Below are positions 34,402-42,872 of a DNA stretch of 64,000 nucleotides, in pieces. Location: contig NZ_WBVS01000008.1 of assembly GCF_009193305.1 (NCBI RefSeq), forward strand, positions 34,108 through 98,107, written 5' to 3'. Made by a program: the position numbers and the translations under genes. Each line of letters opens with the position of its first letter. Within the stretch, counting starts at the first letter, position 1. This DNA is from Bifidobacterium cebidarum. Its GTDB lineage: Bacteria; Actinomycetota; Actinomycetes; Actinomycetales; Bifidobacteriaceae. The notes under the pieces are model-generated. The model did not search any database and was not told the DNA's origin. It was given only the letters and a program-made list of their open reading frames with translations.

Positions 34402-35658
34402 TCAGTCGGAGATGTCCACGTCGCCGAGCTCGTGGAAGCGCTTGGCGATGAGTTCCGGCGTGGTGTCGGAAATCCATGCGGCCATGCCGGATTCCGAGCC
34501 TGCCAGGTACTTGATCTTGTTGGCTGCACGGCGGAAGGAGAAGAACTGCAAGTTCAGGCGGTAGTTCTCACGGCGCGGATCGTGAATCGGGGCCTGATGC
34601 CATGCGGAGATGTACGGCAGATCCATGCCCTTGCCATCGCCCTTGTCGAAGAACGCGTTGCCGCGCTTGAGCAGATGGGAGTACATGGAGGCCAGATCCC
34701 AGCGTTCCTGATCGTTGAGCTGGTCGAGGGTCAGCACGTCGCGCACCGGGGCAACGTGCACCTCAAGGGGCCAGCGAGCGGCGGCCGGCACGTAGGCCAC
34801 CCAGCTGTGGTTGCGCATCACGATGCGTTCGCCGGCTTCGAGCTCGGCGTTCATGATGTCCTTGAGCAGGTTGCCGCCGGTCTTCTCGTGGTAGGCCTCG
34901 GTGTGCTTGAGCTCCTTCTCCATCTTCGGAGCGATGAACGGGTAGCAGTAGACCTGACCATGAGGGTGCGCCAGGGAAACGCCGATCTCGGCACCGTGGT
35001 TCTCGAACGGGAAGATCTGCTCGATGCCTTCCATCTTGGAGATTTCAGCGGTGCGGAAAGCCCAGGCTTCGACGACAGTGCGCAGGCGGGAGACCGGCAG
35101 ATCGGCCGGCAGGCCGTCCTCGTTCGGGTCGAAGCAGATCACTTCGCAGCGGCCGGCGGCGGGCTTCTGCTCCCACAACGGGTTGCCGTCCACGAACTTC
35201 ACGGAATCGTCCTCACCGGGCACACGCACCATCGAGGGGAAGCGGTTTTCGAACACCACCACGTTGTAGTCGGTGTCCGGAACCTCGCCGTCCTGGTACG
35301 GGTCGCCGGGCTTACGGGCGGCCAGCGGGTTGCCCTTGGCGGTGGCGCCGGGGCCCGCGGTGATCGGGCGGTTCATACGGGCGGTCGCCATCGGAATCCA
35401 GTCGCCAGTCAGCGGGTCACGGCGCATCTGCGGAGCGGCGTACGGCACTTCGTTGCCGTCGGCGTCCAGATGCGGGGCAAAACGGTAATCCAGCGGGCGC
35501 GGATCCTTGAGCTCGCGGGTCTTCTTGCCGGAGACATACTCCGGATCATCATCCAGGTAGAAGAAGTCACGTCCATCGGCCAGCTTGGTCGGCGTAATGC
35601 GGATGTGCTCCTTCGCGTATTCACCCGGTTCGTAGTTGGCAAACTCTGCCATCTTCAC
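34402..35658 (-). CDS. galT: Galactose-1-phosphate uridylyltransferase
   Basis: 418 aa from the GTG at 35658, which overlaps the deoR stop (GTGA) and has GAGG 7 nt upstream; an ATG two codons later (35652) is the alternative. Exchanges UMP between UDP-glucose and galactose 1-phosphate. The active-site nucleophile motif is in SLAHPHGQVYCYPF (HPHGQ) and the FENRFPSMV motif lies near residue 150. The protein is longer than the E. coli enzyme because of an N-terminal extension rich in charged residues, as in other bifidobacterial GalT proteins. Translationally coupled to deoR. Confidence 0.96.
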   Translation of the reverse strand: MKMAEFANYEPGEYAKEHIRITPTKLADGRDFFYLDDDPEYVSGKKTRELKDPRPLDYRFAPHLDADGNEVPYAAPQMRRDPLTGDWIPMATARMNRPITAGPGATAKGNPLAARKPGDPYQDGEVPDTDYNVVVFENRFPSMVRVPGEDDSVKFVDGNPLWEQKPAAGRCEVICFDPNEDGLPADLPVSRLRTVVEAWAFRTAEISKMEGIEQIFPFENHGAEIGVSLAHPHGQVYCYPFIAPKMEKELKHTEAYHEKTGGNLLKDIMNAELEAGERIVMRNHSWVAYVPAAARWPLEVHVAPVRDVLTLDQLNDQERWDLASMYSHLLKRGNAFFDKGDGKGMDLPYISAWHQAPIHDPRRENYRLNLQFFSFRRAANKIKYLAGSESGMAAWISDTTPELIAKRFHELGDVDISD

Positions 35659-36458
35659 TCACTTTCCTCATTGGTCTCGCTCTGGTGAGCCAGCACGAGT
35701 TCCTTGACCAAATCCTTCGTTTTGGCGGCGGAGTCGGGGTCGAGACCGTCGTCGGTGATGACCGTATCCACTTGGTCGAAGCGCGCGAACAAGGACAGCG
35801 ACGTGCAACTCCACTTGGTGTGATCGGTCAAAACTATGGTGCGATCGGCGATGTCCATCATCGCCATATCGGTTGCGGCTTCCAGCGAATTCGGCATCAG
35901 GAAGCCGCGAGGAATCGACACCGAATGGGTGCCCAAGAATACGGTGTTCACGCGCAGCGATGCGACGACTTTGTCGGCGATCGGCCCGACGAGAGAGTTC
36001 GAACGCGTGATCACGCCGCCGGTGACGATCACTTCCACATCCTTGGATTCCAGGGCCTGGACCAGTTCGGCAACGGGAATCGAGTTGGTGAGAATGGTGA
36101 TGCCACTGGACTGCTGTGATTCAAGCAGATGCTGGGCGAATACGTAGGCCGTGGTGCCGCCGCCGATGGCGATCACGTCTCCGGGTGCCACGTATTTCAC
36201 GGCCTCCTGGGCGATGGCGTCCTTCAGACCAATGTCCATCTGGGACTTCACGGAAAACAGTGGCTCGCTCAACAGAGTGCTGGTGGTTACGGCACCGCCA
36301 TGGACGCGCTTGAGCAGGCCCTTATCGGCCAGCTCGGCGATGTCACGGCGGATGGTCATCGCCGAAACTCCCAGCTCCTTGGATAGCGCGGTAATGCGCA
36401 CTGCACCACGGGTGCGCAACCTGCTCAAGATAAGGTGCTGACGTTGTGACGAAATCAT
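35655..36458 (-). CDS. DeoR/GlpR-family transcriptional regulator of the gal operon
   Basis: 267 aa. N-terminal helix-turn-helix (RITALSKELGVSAMTIRRDI, residues about 22-41) followed by VHGGAV and a DeoR sugar-phosphate sensor domain with IGGGTTAY, LTNSIPV and VTGG. The ATG at 36458 is chosen: GATAAT (36465-36470 on this strand) ends 6 nt before it and there is no Shine-Dalgarno, so the mRNA is probably leaderless. A GTG at 36476 is the alternative. First gene of deoR-galT-galK, and likely autoregulated: an AATGTTCGTA site overlaps the -10 region and start codon. The effector is probably a sugar phosphate. Confidence 0.93.
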   Translation of the reverse strand: MISSQRQHLILSRLRTRGAVRITALSKELGVSAMTIRRDIAELADKGLLKRVHGGAVTTSTLLSEPLFSVKSQMDIGLKDAIAQEAVKYVAPGDVIAIGGGTTAYVFAQHLLESQQSSGITILTNSIPVAELVQALESKDVEVIVTGGVITRSNSLVGPIADKVVASLRVNTVFLGTHSVSIPRGFLMPNSLEAATDMAMMDIADRTIVLTDHTKWSCTSLSLFARFDQVDTVITDDGLDPDSAAKTKDLVKELVLAHQSETNEESE

Positions 36459-36775
36459 ACGAACATTATCGCACACAAAAGCTCACAAACAAAACCGTGT
36501 TGAGCGTTTTTCAGCCAATGTTTGCGTTCGCTTCCGTTCGAATGGCTGATTTCCTTGCTTTCGCCACATCCACCGCGTCCCAATCGCTCAAAATCGAACA
36601 TTTTCCAAGTCAGCCATCGCAATACCACCCATTCCAAACCACCGGCAAACCGCACCACATCACCGTGAAACATCCTGTGAAACACCGACGGCAAGCCATT
36701 ACCACAACAGAAGTCACAGGAAACCTCATAGCAAACGGTAGTCATCAACCGCTCATCAGTGAGAGAATAGGCACT
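36459..36775. promoter_or_regulatory. Divergent deoR/pyrD control region with two GlpR-like half-sites
   Basis: 317 bp. Near the deoR end: -10 GATAAT (36465-36470 complement) with a TTGTTT 16 bp further upstream, and the half-site TACGAACATT at 36458-36467. A second half-site ATCGAACATT is at 36593-36602, 135 bp away, which would permit looping. CGTTCGCTTCCGTTCG at 36525-36540 repeats the TTCG core. No firm pyrD promoter could be identified. Confidence 0.55.
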
Positions 36776-37927
36776 ATGACTTACGTTATCGATAATTTCT
36801 GGCATGATGCCGTCAACAAGGCGACCACCGACTTGTTCACCTTCGGATACAAGCACATCATCAAGCCGAATTTCGTATTCAACCATCGCCCCGACGAAGC
36901 CCATGACCAGATGATCGAATTCTGCCATGTGGTCCGCAACATTCCTCCGCTGCTGCTCGCCGAGCGCACGATGCTTGATTACACCGATCCCATTCTGGAG
37001 ACCAATGTCATGGGCATCGACTTCTCCAACCCGTTCGGTCTGTCCGCAGGCCTCGACAAGAACTGCGACATGCCCGTGGTGCTCGACAATGCCGGTTTCG
37101 GCTTCGAAACTGTGGGCTCCACCACCGCCCGACCCTGCCCCGGCAATCCGAAGCCCTGGTTCCACCGCCTGCCTGAATACGATTCGATGATGGTGCACGT
37201 GGGTCTCGCCAACATCGGTTCGGATAAGGTGATCGAACGCGCCGAAAAGGCCTGGACCAATACCAGGCAGATGCAGATTTCCGTTTCCATCGCCCGCACC
37301 AATGATGAGCTGTGCGGCGATCTGGACGAGGGCATTGAGGATTACTGCATCTCCATGCGTCGCGCCGCCGGCCGCACGGCGATGGTGGAGGTGAATATCT
37401 CCTGCCCGAACACCCATGTGGGCGAACCGTTCACCGCCTCCCCCGAGGCGCTGGACCGGCTCTTCACCGCACTGGATAAGATCGACCGTCCGCAGCCCAC
37501 GCTGGTCAAGATGCCGCTCAACAAGCCGTGGGCGGAATATAAGGAGCTGCTCGACGTGCTGGCCGAGCACAATGTGCAGGGACTCTCCTTGGCGAATCTG
37601 CAGAAGGACCGCACCGGCCTCGAGATTCCACGTGACTGGGAGGGAGGCCTTTCCGGCGGCCCATGCACCACCGCCAGCAACGCATTGGTACGCAAGGTCT
37701 ATCAGGAATATGGCGACCGATTCACCATTGCCGGCATCGGCGGCATCTTCACCCCCGAGCAGGCCTACGAGCGCATCCGCTCCGGCGCAAGCCTCATCAT
37801 GTTCATCAGTTCGCTGATGTATCGCGGCCCGCAGCAGATCACCGTATTGAAGCGCGGTCTCGCACAGCTGCTGCGCCGCGATGGATTCGAGCACGTCTCC
37901 GACGCCGTCGGCGTTGACGCGCGGTAA
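36776..37927 (+). CDS. Dihydroorotate dehydrogenase, class 2-like with a class 1-like active-site Cys
   Basis: 383 aa; start ATG 36776 follows a weak AGG. The frame is open further upstream but that part lacks any family similarity. Seen: NPFGLSAGLDKN, GSTTARPCPGNPKPWFHRLP and IAGIGGIFTPEQAYERIRSGA, all typical of membrane (class 2) PyrD proteins. The catalytic-base motif is NISCPNT, with Cys as in class 1 enzymes, where class 2 has NxSSPNT (Ser). So the scaffold and catalytic residue belong to different classes. It may be a pyrimidine enzyme or a related flavin dehydrogenase; no other pyr gene is nearby. An uncertain paralogue assignment is why no symbol is given. Confidence 0.82.
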   Translation: MTYVIDNFWHDAVNKATTDLFTFGYKHIIKPNFVFNHRPDEAHDQMIEFCHVVRNIPPLLLAERTMLDYTDPILETNVMGIDFSNPFGLSAGLDKNCDMPVVLDNAGFGFETVGSTTARPCPGNPKPWFHRLPEYDSMMVHVGLANIGSDKVIERAEKAWTNTRQMQISVSIARTNDELCGDLDEGIEDYCISMRRAAGRTAMVEVNISCPNTHVGEPFTASPEALDRLFTALDKIDRPQPTLVKMPLNKPWAEYKELLDVLAEHNVQGLSLANLQKDRTGLEIPRDWEGGLSGGPCTTASNALVRKVYQEYGDRFTIAGIGGIFTPEQAYERIRSGASLIMFISSLMYRGPQQITVLKRGLAQLLRRDGFEHVSDAVGVDAR

Positions 37928-37975
37928 TCGTTGCAGCGATCACGGCGATACAGGAATTCAACACCGCTCGATGCA

Positions 37976-38015
37976 GTTCTGCGCCGGTTCCCCTCAGGAG
38001 AATCCGGCGCAGAAC
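37976..38015. terminator. Hairpin terminator between convergent pyrD-like and OYE genes
   Basis: 12-bp perfect arms (GTTCTGCGCCGG and complement) with a 16-nt loop that can pair further. It lies between two convergent genes and can serve both. Confidence 0.75.
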
Positions 38016-38048
38016 ACACCAATCAGAACAAGCTGGCTGAATCCGTAA

Positions 38049-39362
38049 TCAGTATGCGCCGCGAATGTACTGCGGCTGATACGGCGCTTCCGTGGCGGGC
38101 ACGCCAAGCTTGTTGGCCGCGCGCAACGGCCAGTAGGGATCGCGCAACGCGGCGCGACCAATCTCCACAGCATCAGCCTCACCACGGGCCACAATCTTGT
38201 TGGCCTGCTTCGGCTTGGTGATCAGGCCCACTGCAGTGGTCGGAATCTCGGCCTTCAAACGCACCTGCTCGGCGAATGGCACCTGATAGTTCGCCTTCAC
38301 CGGGATGGAGACGCCAGCCATAATGCCGCCGGTGGAAACATCCATCAAATCGACGCCATGCTCCTTCAGCATCTTGGAAACCACGATGGTCTGATCCAGA
38401 TCCCAACCGCCGGCAGCCCAATCAGTGGCGGAAATGCGCACCAGCACCGGCATGCCTTCCGGCACGGTGGCACGTACGGCATCCACTACTTCCAACAGGA
38501 AACGGGCGCGGCCTTCCAAATCGCCGCCATATTCATCCGTACGCTCGTTGCACAGCGGATCCAGGAATTCGGAAATCAGGTAGCCATGAGCCGCATGGAT
38601 CTCGATGGCCTGGAAACCGGCTGCAACGGCACGGCCGGCAGCTGCGGCAAACGCGCCTACGATGCCATGGATCTCATCCACGGAAAGTTCGCGAGGGGCG
38701 TTCAGTCCACCGAAAGCAATCGGAGAAGGCGCGACCGTAGACCAGCCGCCGGCCTCTTCGGGCACGCTTTGGCCTTCATAACCCACAGCGAAGCAACCGG
38801 TGGAAGCCTTGCGCCCAGCATGGTTGAGCTGCACGGCAGGCACAGCACCGGCATTGCGAATGCCATCCACAATCCAACGCCATGCGTCGATCTGGCCATC
38901 CTCCCACAAGCCGACATCGCATGGCGAAATACGACCTTCCGGCGCTACGGCGGTCGCTTCGGCGATGATCATGCCGAATCCACCGAAGGCGCGGGAAACG
39001 TAATGCTGGTAATGGAATGGCGTGGGCTTGCCATCACGGGCGAGCGCGGAATACGTGCACATCGGCGGCAGCCAGATGCGATTACGCACCGTCACATCGC
39101 GCAGTCCCATCGGGGTGAACAGTCCAATACGATTCTTTTTCGCTTCCTTAGCCACGCTCTTGCCTTTCTTCTCGGCCTTATCGGCCTTATCGGCTTTCTT
39201 TCCGCCGCTCTTGCCGTTTTTGCCGCTGGACTTCTTACCACCGGCAGCCAACTCGGATTCCACTGTCTCCGGACCTGATGCGGCCAACGTCACCGCCTTC
39301 AGCTCAGGCACATCGAAGCCCCTGAAATCAAAATTCTCATGCTTCAGCTCATCGCCGCCCAT
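38049..39362 (-). CDS. NADH:flavin oxidoreductase, old yellow enzyme family, with Lys-rich N-terminal extension
   Basis: 437 aa. The start at 39362 has GGAGGGG just upstream. From residue 78 the protein is a full OYE barrel of the YqjM type: LFTPMGLRDVTVRNRIWLPPMC, AEATAVAPEGRI, VQLNHAGRKAS, IHAAHGYLISEFLDPLCNERTDEYGG, and ADAVEIGRAALRDPYWP. FMN-dependent reduction of activated C=C bonds is expected. Residues 43-77 form an extension with about 17 lysines in KKSSGKNGKSGGKKADKADK and following residues, not seen in typical OYEs; it may bind nucleic acid or be a disordered linker. Residues 1-42 are acidic and of unknown role. Confidence 0.92.
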   Translation of the reverse strand: MGGDELKHENFDFRGFDVPELKAVTLAASGPETVESELAAGGKKSSGKNGKSGGKKADKADKAEKKGKSVAKEAKKNRIGLFTPMGLRDVTVRNRIWLPPMCTYSALARDGKPTPFHYQHYVSRAFGGFGMIIAEATAVAPEGRISPCDVGLWEDGQIDAWRWIVDGIRNAGAVPAVQLNHAGRKASTGCFAVGYEGQSVPEEAGGWSTVAPSPIAFGGLNAPRELSVDEIHGIVGAFAAAAGRAVAAGFQAIEIHAAHGYLISEFLDPLCNERTDEYGGDLEGRARFLLEVVDAVRATVPEGMPVLVRISATDWAAGGWDLDQTIVVSKMLKEHGVDLMDVSTGGIMAGVSIPVKANYQVPFAEQVRLKAEIPTTAVGLITKPKQANKIVARGEADAVEIGRAALRDPYWPLRAANKLGVPATEAPYQPQYIRGAY

Positions 39363-39486
39363 GAATCCCCTCCAATGATCCCCTTCCCATGGCCGACCGA
39401 TGCTGCGCATGCACCCTGCAACGGATACGCATGACCCGCAGAGGCCGGCCGCAGTATTTTGTTATGTATCCTGCTCAATTGTAAAA

Positions 39487-39515
39487 CGGGCGCCGCCTCA
39501 TTAAGGCAACGCCCG
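39487..39515 (-). terminator. Rho-independent terminator of the PBP gene
   Basis: Imperfect inverted repeat (CGGGCG...CGCCT pairing with AGGC...CGCCCG) followed on the minus strand by TTTTA. Confidence 0.75.
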
Positions 39516-39576
39516 CTAACTATGTAGTCAAGGATTCACAATCGATGATGGTCGCTCATGATTGCGCTCCTCGGTG

Positions 39577-41838
39577 TCACTGACCGCTCTGATTCTGGTT
39601 CGTGCTGTTTCCACTTTGGTTGTTGTTCGTGGAATTGTTGGAATTATTGGTGGTGGACTTCTGCGTACTATAAGCGCGTCCGCCAATGCCCAATGTGGTG
39701 CCGCTGGCCGTATACTTCGACGCAGGCTGACCATAGTCATTGTCGATCGGCAACTGTTTCTTGTCCGCGTACGCATTCAAGAAATTACGGGCTGCCGGTG
39801 CGGCGATGGTGGAACCATCCCAGTAGCTGTTGTACACACCGTTGATACGGATATTCGCAATGCGATGCGTGTATGGGTTCTGAGCATCACCGACCACTGC
39901 GAACGTCGCGATCTGGTTCGGAATGAACGTGCCGGCAGACACGGCCAAATCCTCGCTCGTACCAGTCTTACCGAAGGACTTTCGTCCATTGTTCAGCTTG
40001 AATGACCCACCTGCACCATCGGCTCTTGTCACACCTTGGTTCAAGGTGTATGCAAGCGTCTGGATGATGTCCTTATCAACAGCCTGATGGCAGTTGGCGG
40101 AAGGCACCTTCAGATCATGGCCATCGCCATCGGTCACCTTGGAAATGGCAATCGGGTTGCACTGCACGCCATTGGAGGCGTACACGGCGAAGATGGATGC
40201 CATGGTCAGCGGGGAGACGTTGACGGAACCAATCATCATGGACGGGGTGAACGATGAGGTCTTATCAATCGTCTCGCCGGTTTTCGCATCATGATAACCG
40301 AGCTCGGTAGCCGTATCCGCCACCTTGCACAGCTTCATGATGGAGCCCATGGAAGCCTGCGTGGTGTTGTGGGATCGAACCAGGCCGAGGAACGGGCTTT
40401 CAGGGTTCGTCGTGCCGCCGAACGCGTTCTGGACCTTCCATGAATCAGCGCCGCCCGTGTAACGGTCGCACGCAAAATCGGTGGTCGGATAGCTCGTCGT
40501 CGTCTGCAGATTGTCGTTGATGGAATGACCTGCCTCCATCCAGGCAATCAGATTGATCGGCTTCCACGAAGATCCGATAGTCCAGCCGGAGCCGCCGCCA
40601 TCCGCAAGATCAACGGCATAATTCTGACTGGTCTTGGTCTCATCATTGGCGGCCGCAGGCGTAGCATCATAATAACGGTTCAAACCGAAGCCCAGCACTT
40701 CGCCAGTGCCTGGTTTGACTGCCGCCATGGCGATTTCCATGCCACTGGAATCGTCCGGCGGAATCGTGCCACGCGCGGTTTCCATCAGCATGGAGTTCGC
40801 ATCCAGGTCGAGTGTGGTCACAATCTTCAAGCCGCCTTCCTGCAGAAGCTTGTAGCGATCGGCCTGGGTCTTGCCGAACTCTTCGGAGTTCTGGATGCGA
40901 TGCACCACATAATCGCAGAAGAACGCGTAATCACCGGTATCCTGGCAGCCCACGTTCACGGCCTGCACCTTCAAGGTATCTTTCAGCGGAGTGGCCTTGG
41001 CCTTTTTGGCTTCGTCCTGGGAAATATATTTTTCTTGAGCCATCAGATCCAACACAATGTTGCGCTGCTTCTGGCTTTCCTCCTGATTGGCCTCGATCAG
41101 CGGATCATACTTGTTCGGATTCTTGGTGATGGCGGCGATCGTAGCGGCCTGAATCGGCGTCAGCTCAGAGGCGGAGACGCTGAAGTAGCGCTGTGCCGCG
41201 GTTTCCACACCATAGAGGTTGGTGCCGAACTGGGCGATGTTGAGGTATCCCTGCAGAATCTCGGCCTTGGAGTACTTCTTCTCCATCTGCACGGCGATGA
41301 GCATCTCACGAATCTTACGGGCCACGGTATCTTCGGTGGCATGGTACTGGGCGATGGAATCGTCATCTTCGATCGCCTGCATCAGCAGCACATTCTTGAC
41401 GTACTGCTGGGTCAGGGACGAACCACCCTGCTGTGAGCCGTGCACCAAGTAGGTCTGCACGAACGCACGCATCACGCCCTGCACATCCACACCGGCATGG
41501 CTCCAGAAGCGGCGATCCTCTCGCGCCACCACGGCCTGCTGCATGGCTTTGGAAATCTTCTTCAGCGGAACCACGATACGGTTCTGGTTATAGAACGTGG
41601 CGATAACGGTGGTGCCATCGTTCGCATACATAGTCGACTTCTGCGGCAAATTAGTCACGTCGAAGTCCACGTTCTCCACCTTCAGCGAGGGGATAACGGC
41701 CTTGGCGGCCTGGTTCGCGCCGATCACACCGGGCACGAACAATACGCTGGCCACTACGCCGCCTGATACGGCGAGCATGATGTAGGCCAGTAGGAGAACA
41801 AGCACACGACGAACTGTCAAGGACTTCTTTTTGGGCAT
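39577..41838 (-). CDS. Class A penicillin-binding protein (bifunctional)
   Basis: 753 aa. Start 41838 is preceded by TAGAAT ending 7 nt upstream and no ribosome site, so a leaderless mRNA is likely; ATG 41847 is possible. Short cytoplasmic tail, one membrane segment (about 8-35), then a GT51 transglycosylase domain (EDRRFWSHAGVD and GGSSLTQQYVKN), then a transpeptidase domain: SSWK (SxxK nucleophile), SHN (SxN) and KTGTSED (KTG). It ends in an Asn/Ser/Gln-rich tail from about residue 715. Polymerises and cross-links peptidoglycan outside the membrane. Monocistronic, with its own terminator. Confidence 0.95.
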   Translation of the reverse strand: MPKKKSLTVRRVLVLLLAYIMLAVSGGVVASVLFVPGVIGANQAAKAVIPSLKVENVDFDVTNLPQKSTMYANDGTTVIATFYNQNRIVVPLKKISKAMQQAVVAREDRRFWSHAGVDVQGVMRAFVQTYLVHGSQQGGSSLTQQYVKNVLLMQAIEDDDSIAQYHATEDTVARKIREMLIAVQMEKKYSKAEILQGYLNIAQFGTNLYGVETAAQRYFSVSASELTPIQAATIAAITKNPNKYDPLIEANQEESQKQRNIVLDLMAQEKYISQDEAKKAKATPLKDTLKVQAVNVGCQDTGDYAFFCDYVVHRIQNSEEFGKTQADRYKLLQEGGLKIVTTLDLDANSMLMETARGTIPPDDSSGMEIAMAAVKPGTGEVLGFGLNRYYDATPAAANDETKTSQNYAVDLADGGGSGWTIGSSWKPINLIAWMEAGHSINDNLQTTTSYPTTDFACDRYTGGADSWKVQNAFGGTTNPESPFLGLVRSHNTTQASMGSIMKLCKVADTATELGYHDAKTGETIDKTSSFTPSMMIGSVNVSPLTMASIFAVYASNGVQCNPIAISKVTDGDGHDLKVPSANCHQAVDKDIIQTLAYTLNQGVTRADGAGGSFKLNNGRKSFGKTGTSEDLAVSAGTFIPNQIATFAVVGDAQNPYTHRIANIRINGVYNSYWDGSTIAAPAARNFLNAYADKKQLPIDNDYGQPASKYTASGTTLGIGGRAYSTQKSTTNNSNNSTNNNQSGNSTNQNQSGQ

Positions 41839-41995
41839 GGGCCCCATTCTAAATGGCCCGGCGTACCAATCCAGTGACGAGTCCGTTACCACAGCCAATC
41901 ATCACAAGAATCGCACTAGCGTAAAGTTTGCTGGACAATGGCCGAATGCGCATGGCCCGAATGCGCATCGTCAGCCGGCAGCCATCGACCGCCGG

Positions 41996-42715
41996 CTATC
42001 GCCGCGAACGCCGGATCAGCATACCTGGCTGGAAGATGACGATCGAGCGGCCATCGCGTGCAATCCATCCACGGTTCGAGAAGTCCATCAGCGCCTTGTT
42101 CACGGTCTCACGGCTGGAACCCACCAGCTGGGCCAGTTCCTCCTGCGTCAGGTCATGCGGCACCTTGAGCCCCTGCTCCACCGGCTCGCCGAAGCGAGAT
42201 CCCAAGTTCAGCAGCGTTTTGGCAAGACGGGCGGGCACATCCATGAACACCAAATCGGAGATGCGCTCATTGTTGGCACGCTGACGATTGGCCATCACCT
42301 GCAGCATGTCGATGGCCACACGCGGGTGCTCGTCCAGCCAGGAGAACAGCGCATCGTGCTCCAGCCACACCACTCGGGTGCCGTTGCCCATGGCCACGGC
42401 CGAGGCGGTGCGTGGCCCGCCATGCGGATCAAACACCGGAATCTCGCCAAGCACTTCACCGGGAGCATGGATGGAAAGCAGCTGCACGCGATCATCCGCG
42501 GAAGTACGAATCAGTTTGACGCGCCCCCGCTCAAGCAGATACATGCGTTGATCGGTGTCGCCTTCGGAGAAAATATGGTCGCCCTTATCGAACACGGCTC
42601 GTTTGAGATGCGGAATCAGCTCCTCTGCCTCAGCTGGTGAGACCTGCTTGAACAGCGCAGTCTGCAGCAGAATGTTCTCCTCATCGGAAAACATGTTTGG
42701 AGTATCCACACTCAT
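41996..42715 (-). CDS. CRP/FNR-family transcriptional regulator (GlxR-like)
   Basis: 239 aa. Start 42715 has AAGGA 7 nt upstream. Cyclic-nucleotide-type sensor domain with GDHIFSEGDTDQRMYLLERG and APGEVLGEIPVFDPHGGPRTASA (phosphate-binding cassette with Arg-Thr-Ala-Ser), then a winged helix with LTQEELAQLVGSSRETVNKAL (recognition helix GSSRETVNKAL as in CRP/GlxR). It is likely a global regulator in Actinobacteria. It stands alone between the PBP gene and the lipoate ligase gene. Confidence 0.94.
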   Translation of the reverse strand: MSVDTPNMFSDEENILLQTALFKQVSPAEAEELIPHLKRAVFDKGDHIFSEGDTDQRMYLLERGRVKLIRTSADDRVQLLSIHAPGEVLGEIPVFDPHGGPRTASAVAMGNGTRVVWLEHDALFSWLDEHPRVAIDMLQVMANRQRANNERISDLVFMDVPARLAKTLLNLGSRFGEPVEQGLKVPHDLTQEELAQLVGSSRETVNKALMDFSNRGWIARDGRSIVIFQPGMLIRRSRR

Positions 42716-42872
42716 CGCACCGTCCTTATGCTCATAGCCGGCGTCGGCCACTCGTCATATTGTAACGCGCCTCACACATTCCGTCAGGATTTTGTTCGCG
42801 TTCACAATAAGTCGTATTCGCTGCCTGCGCCATGGCTCGCATCTCCTCGCAGCCGGTCTCTTCATTGGCTGC

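Noticed and set aside
34432..35688. 418-codon open frame opposite galT
   Set aside because: Antisense shadow of a certain gene.
36455..37894. 479-codon open frame opposite the dihydroorotate dehydrogenase gene
   Set aside because: Antisense shadow with no recognisable domain.
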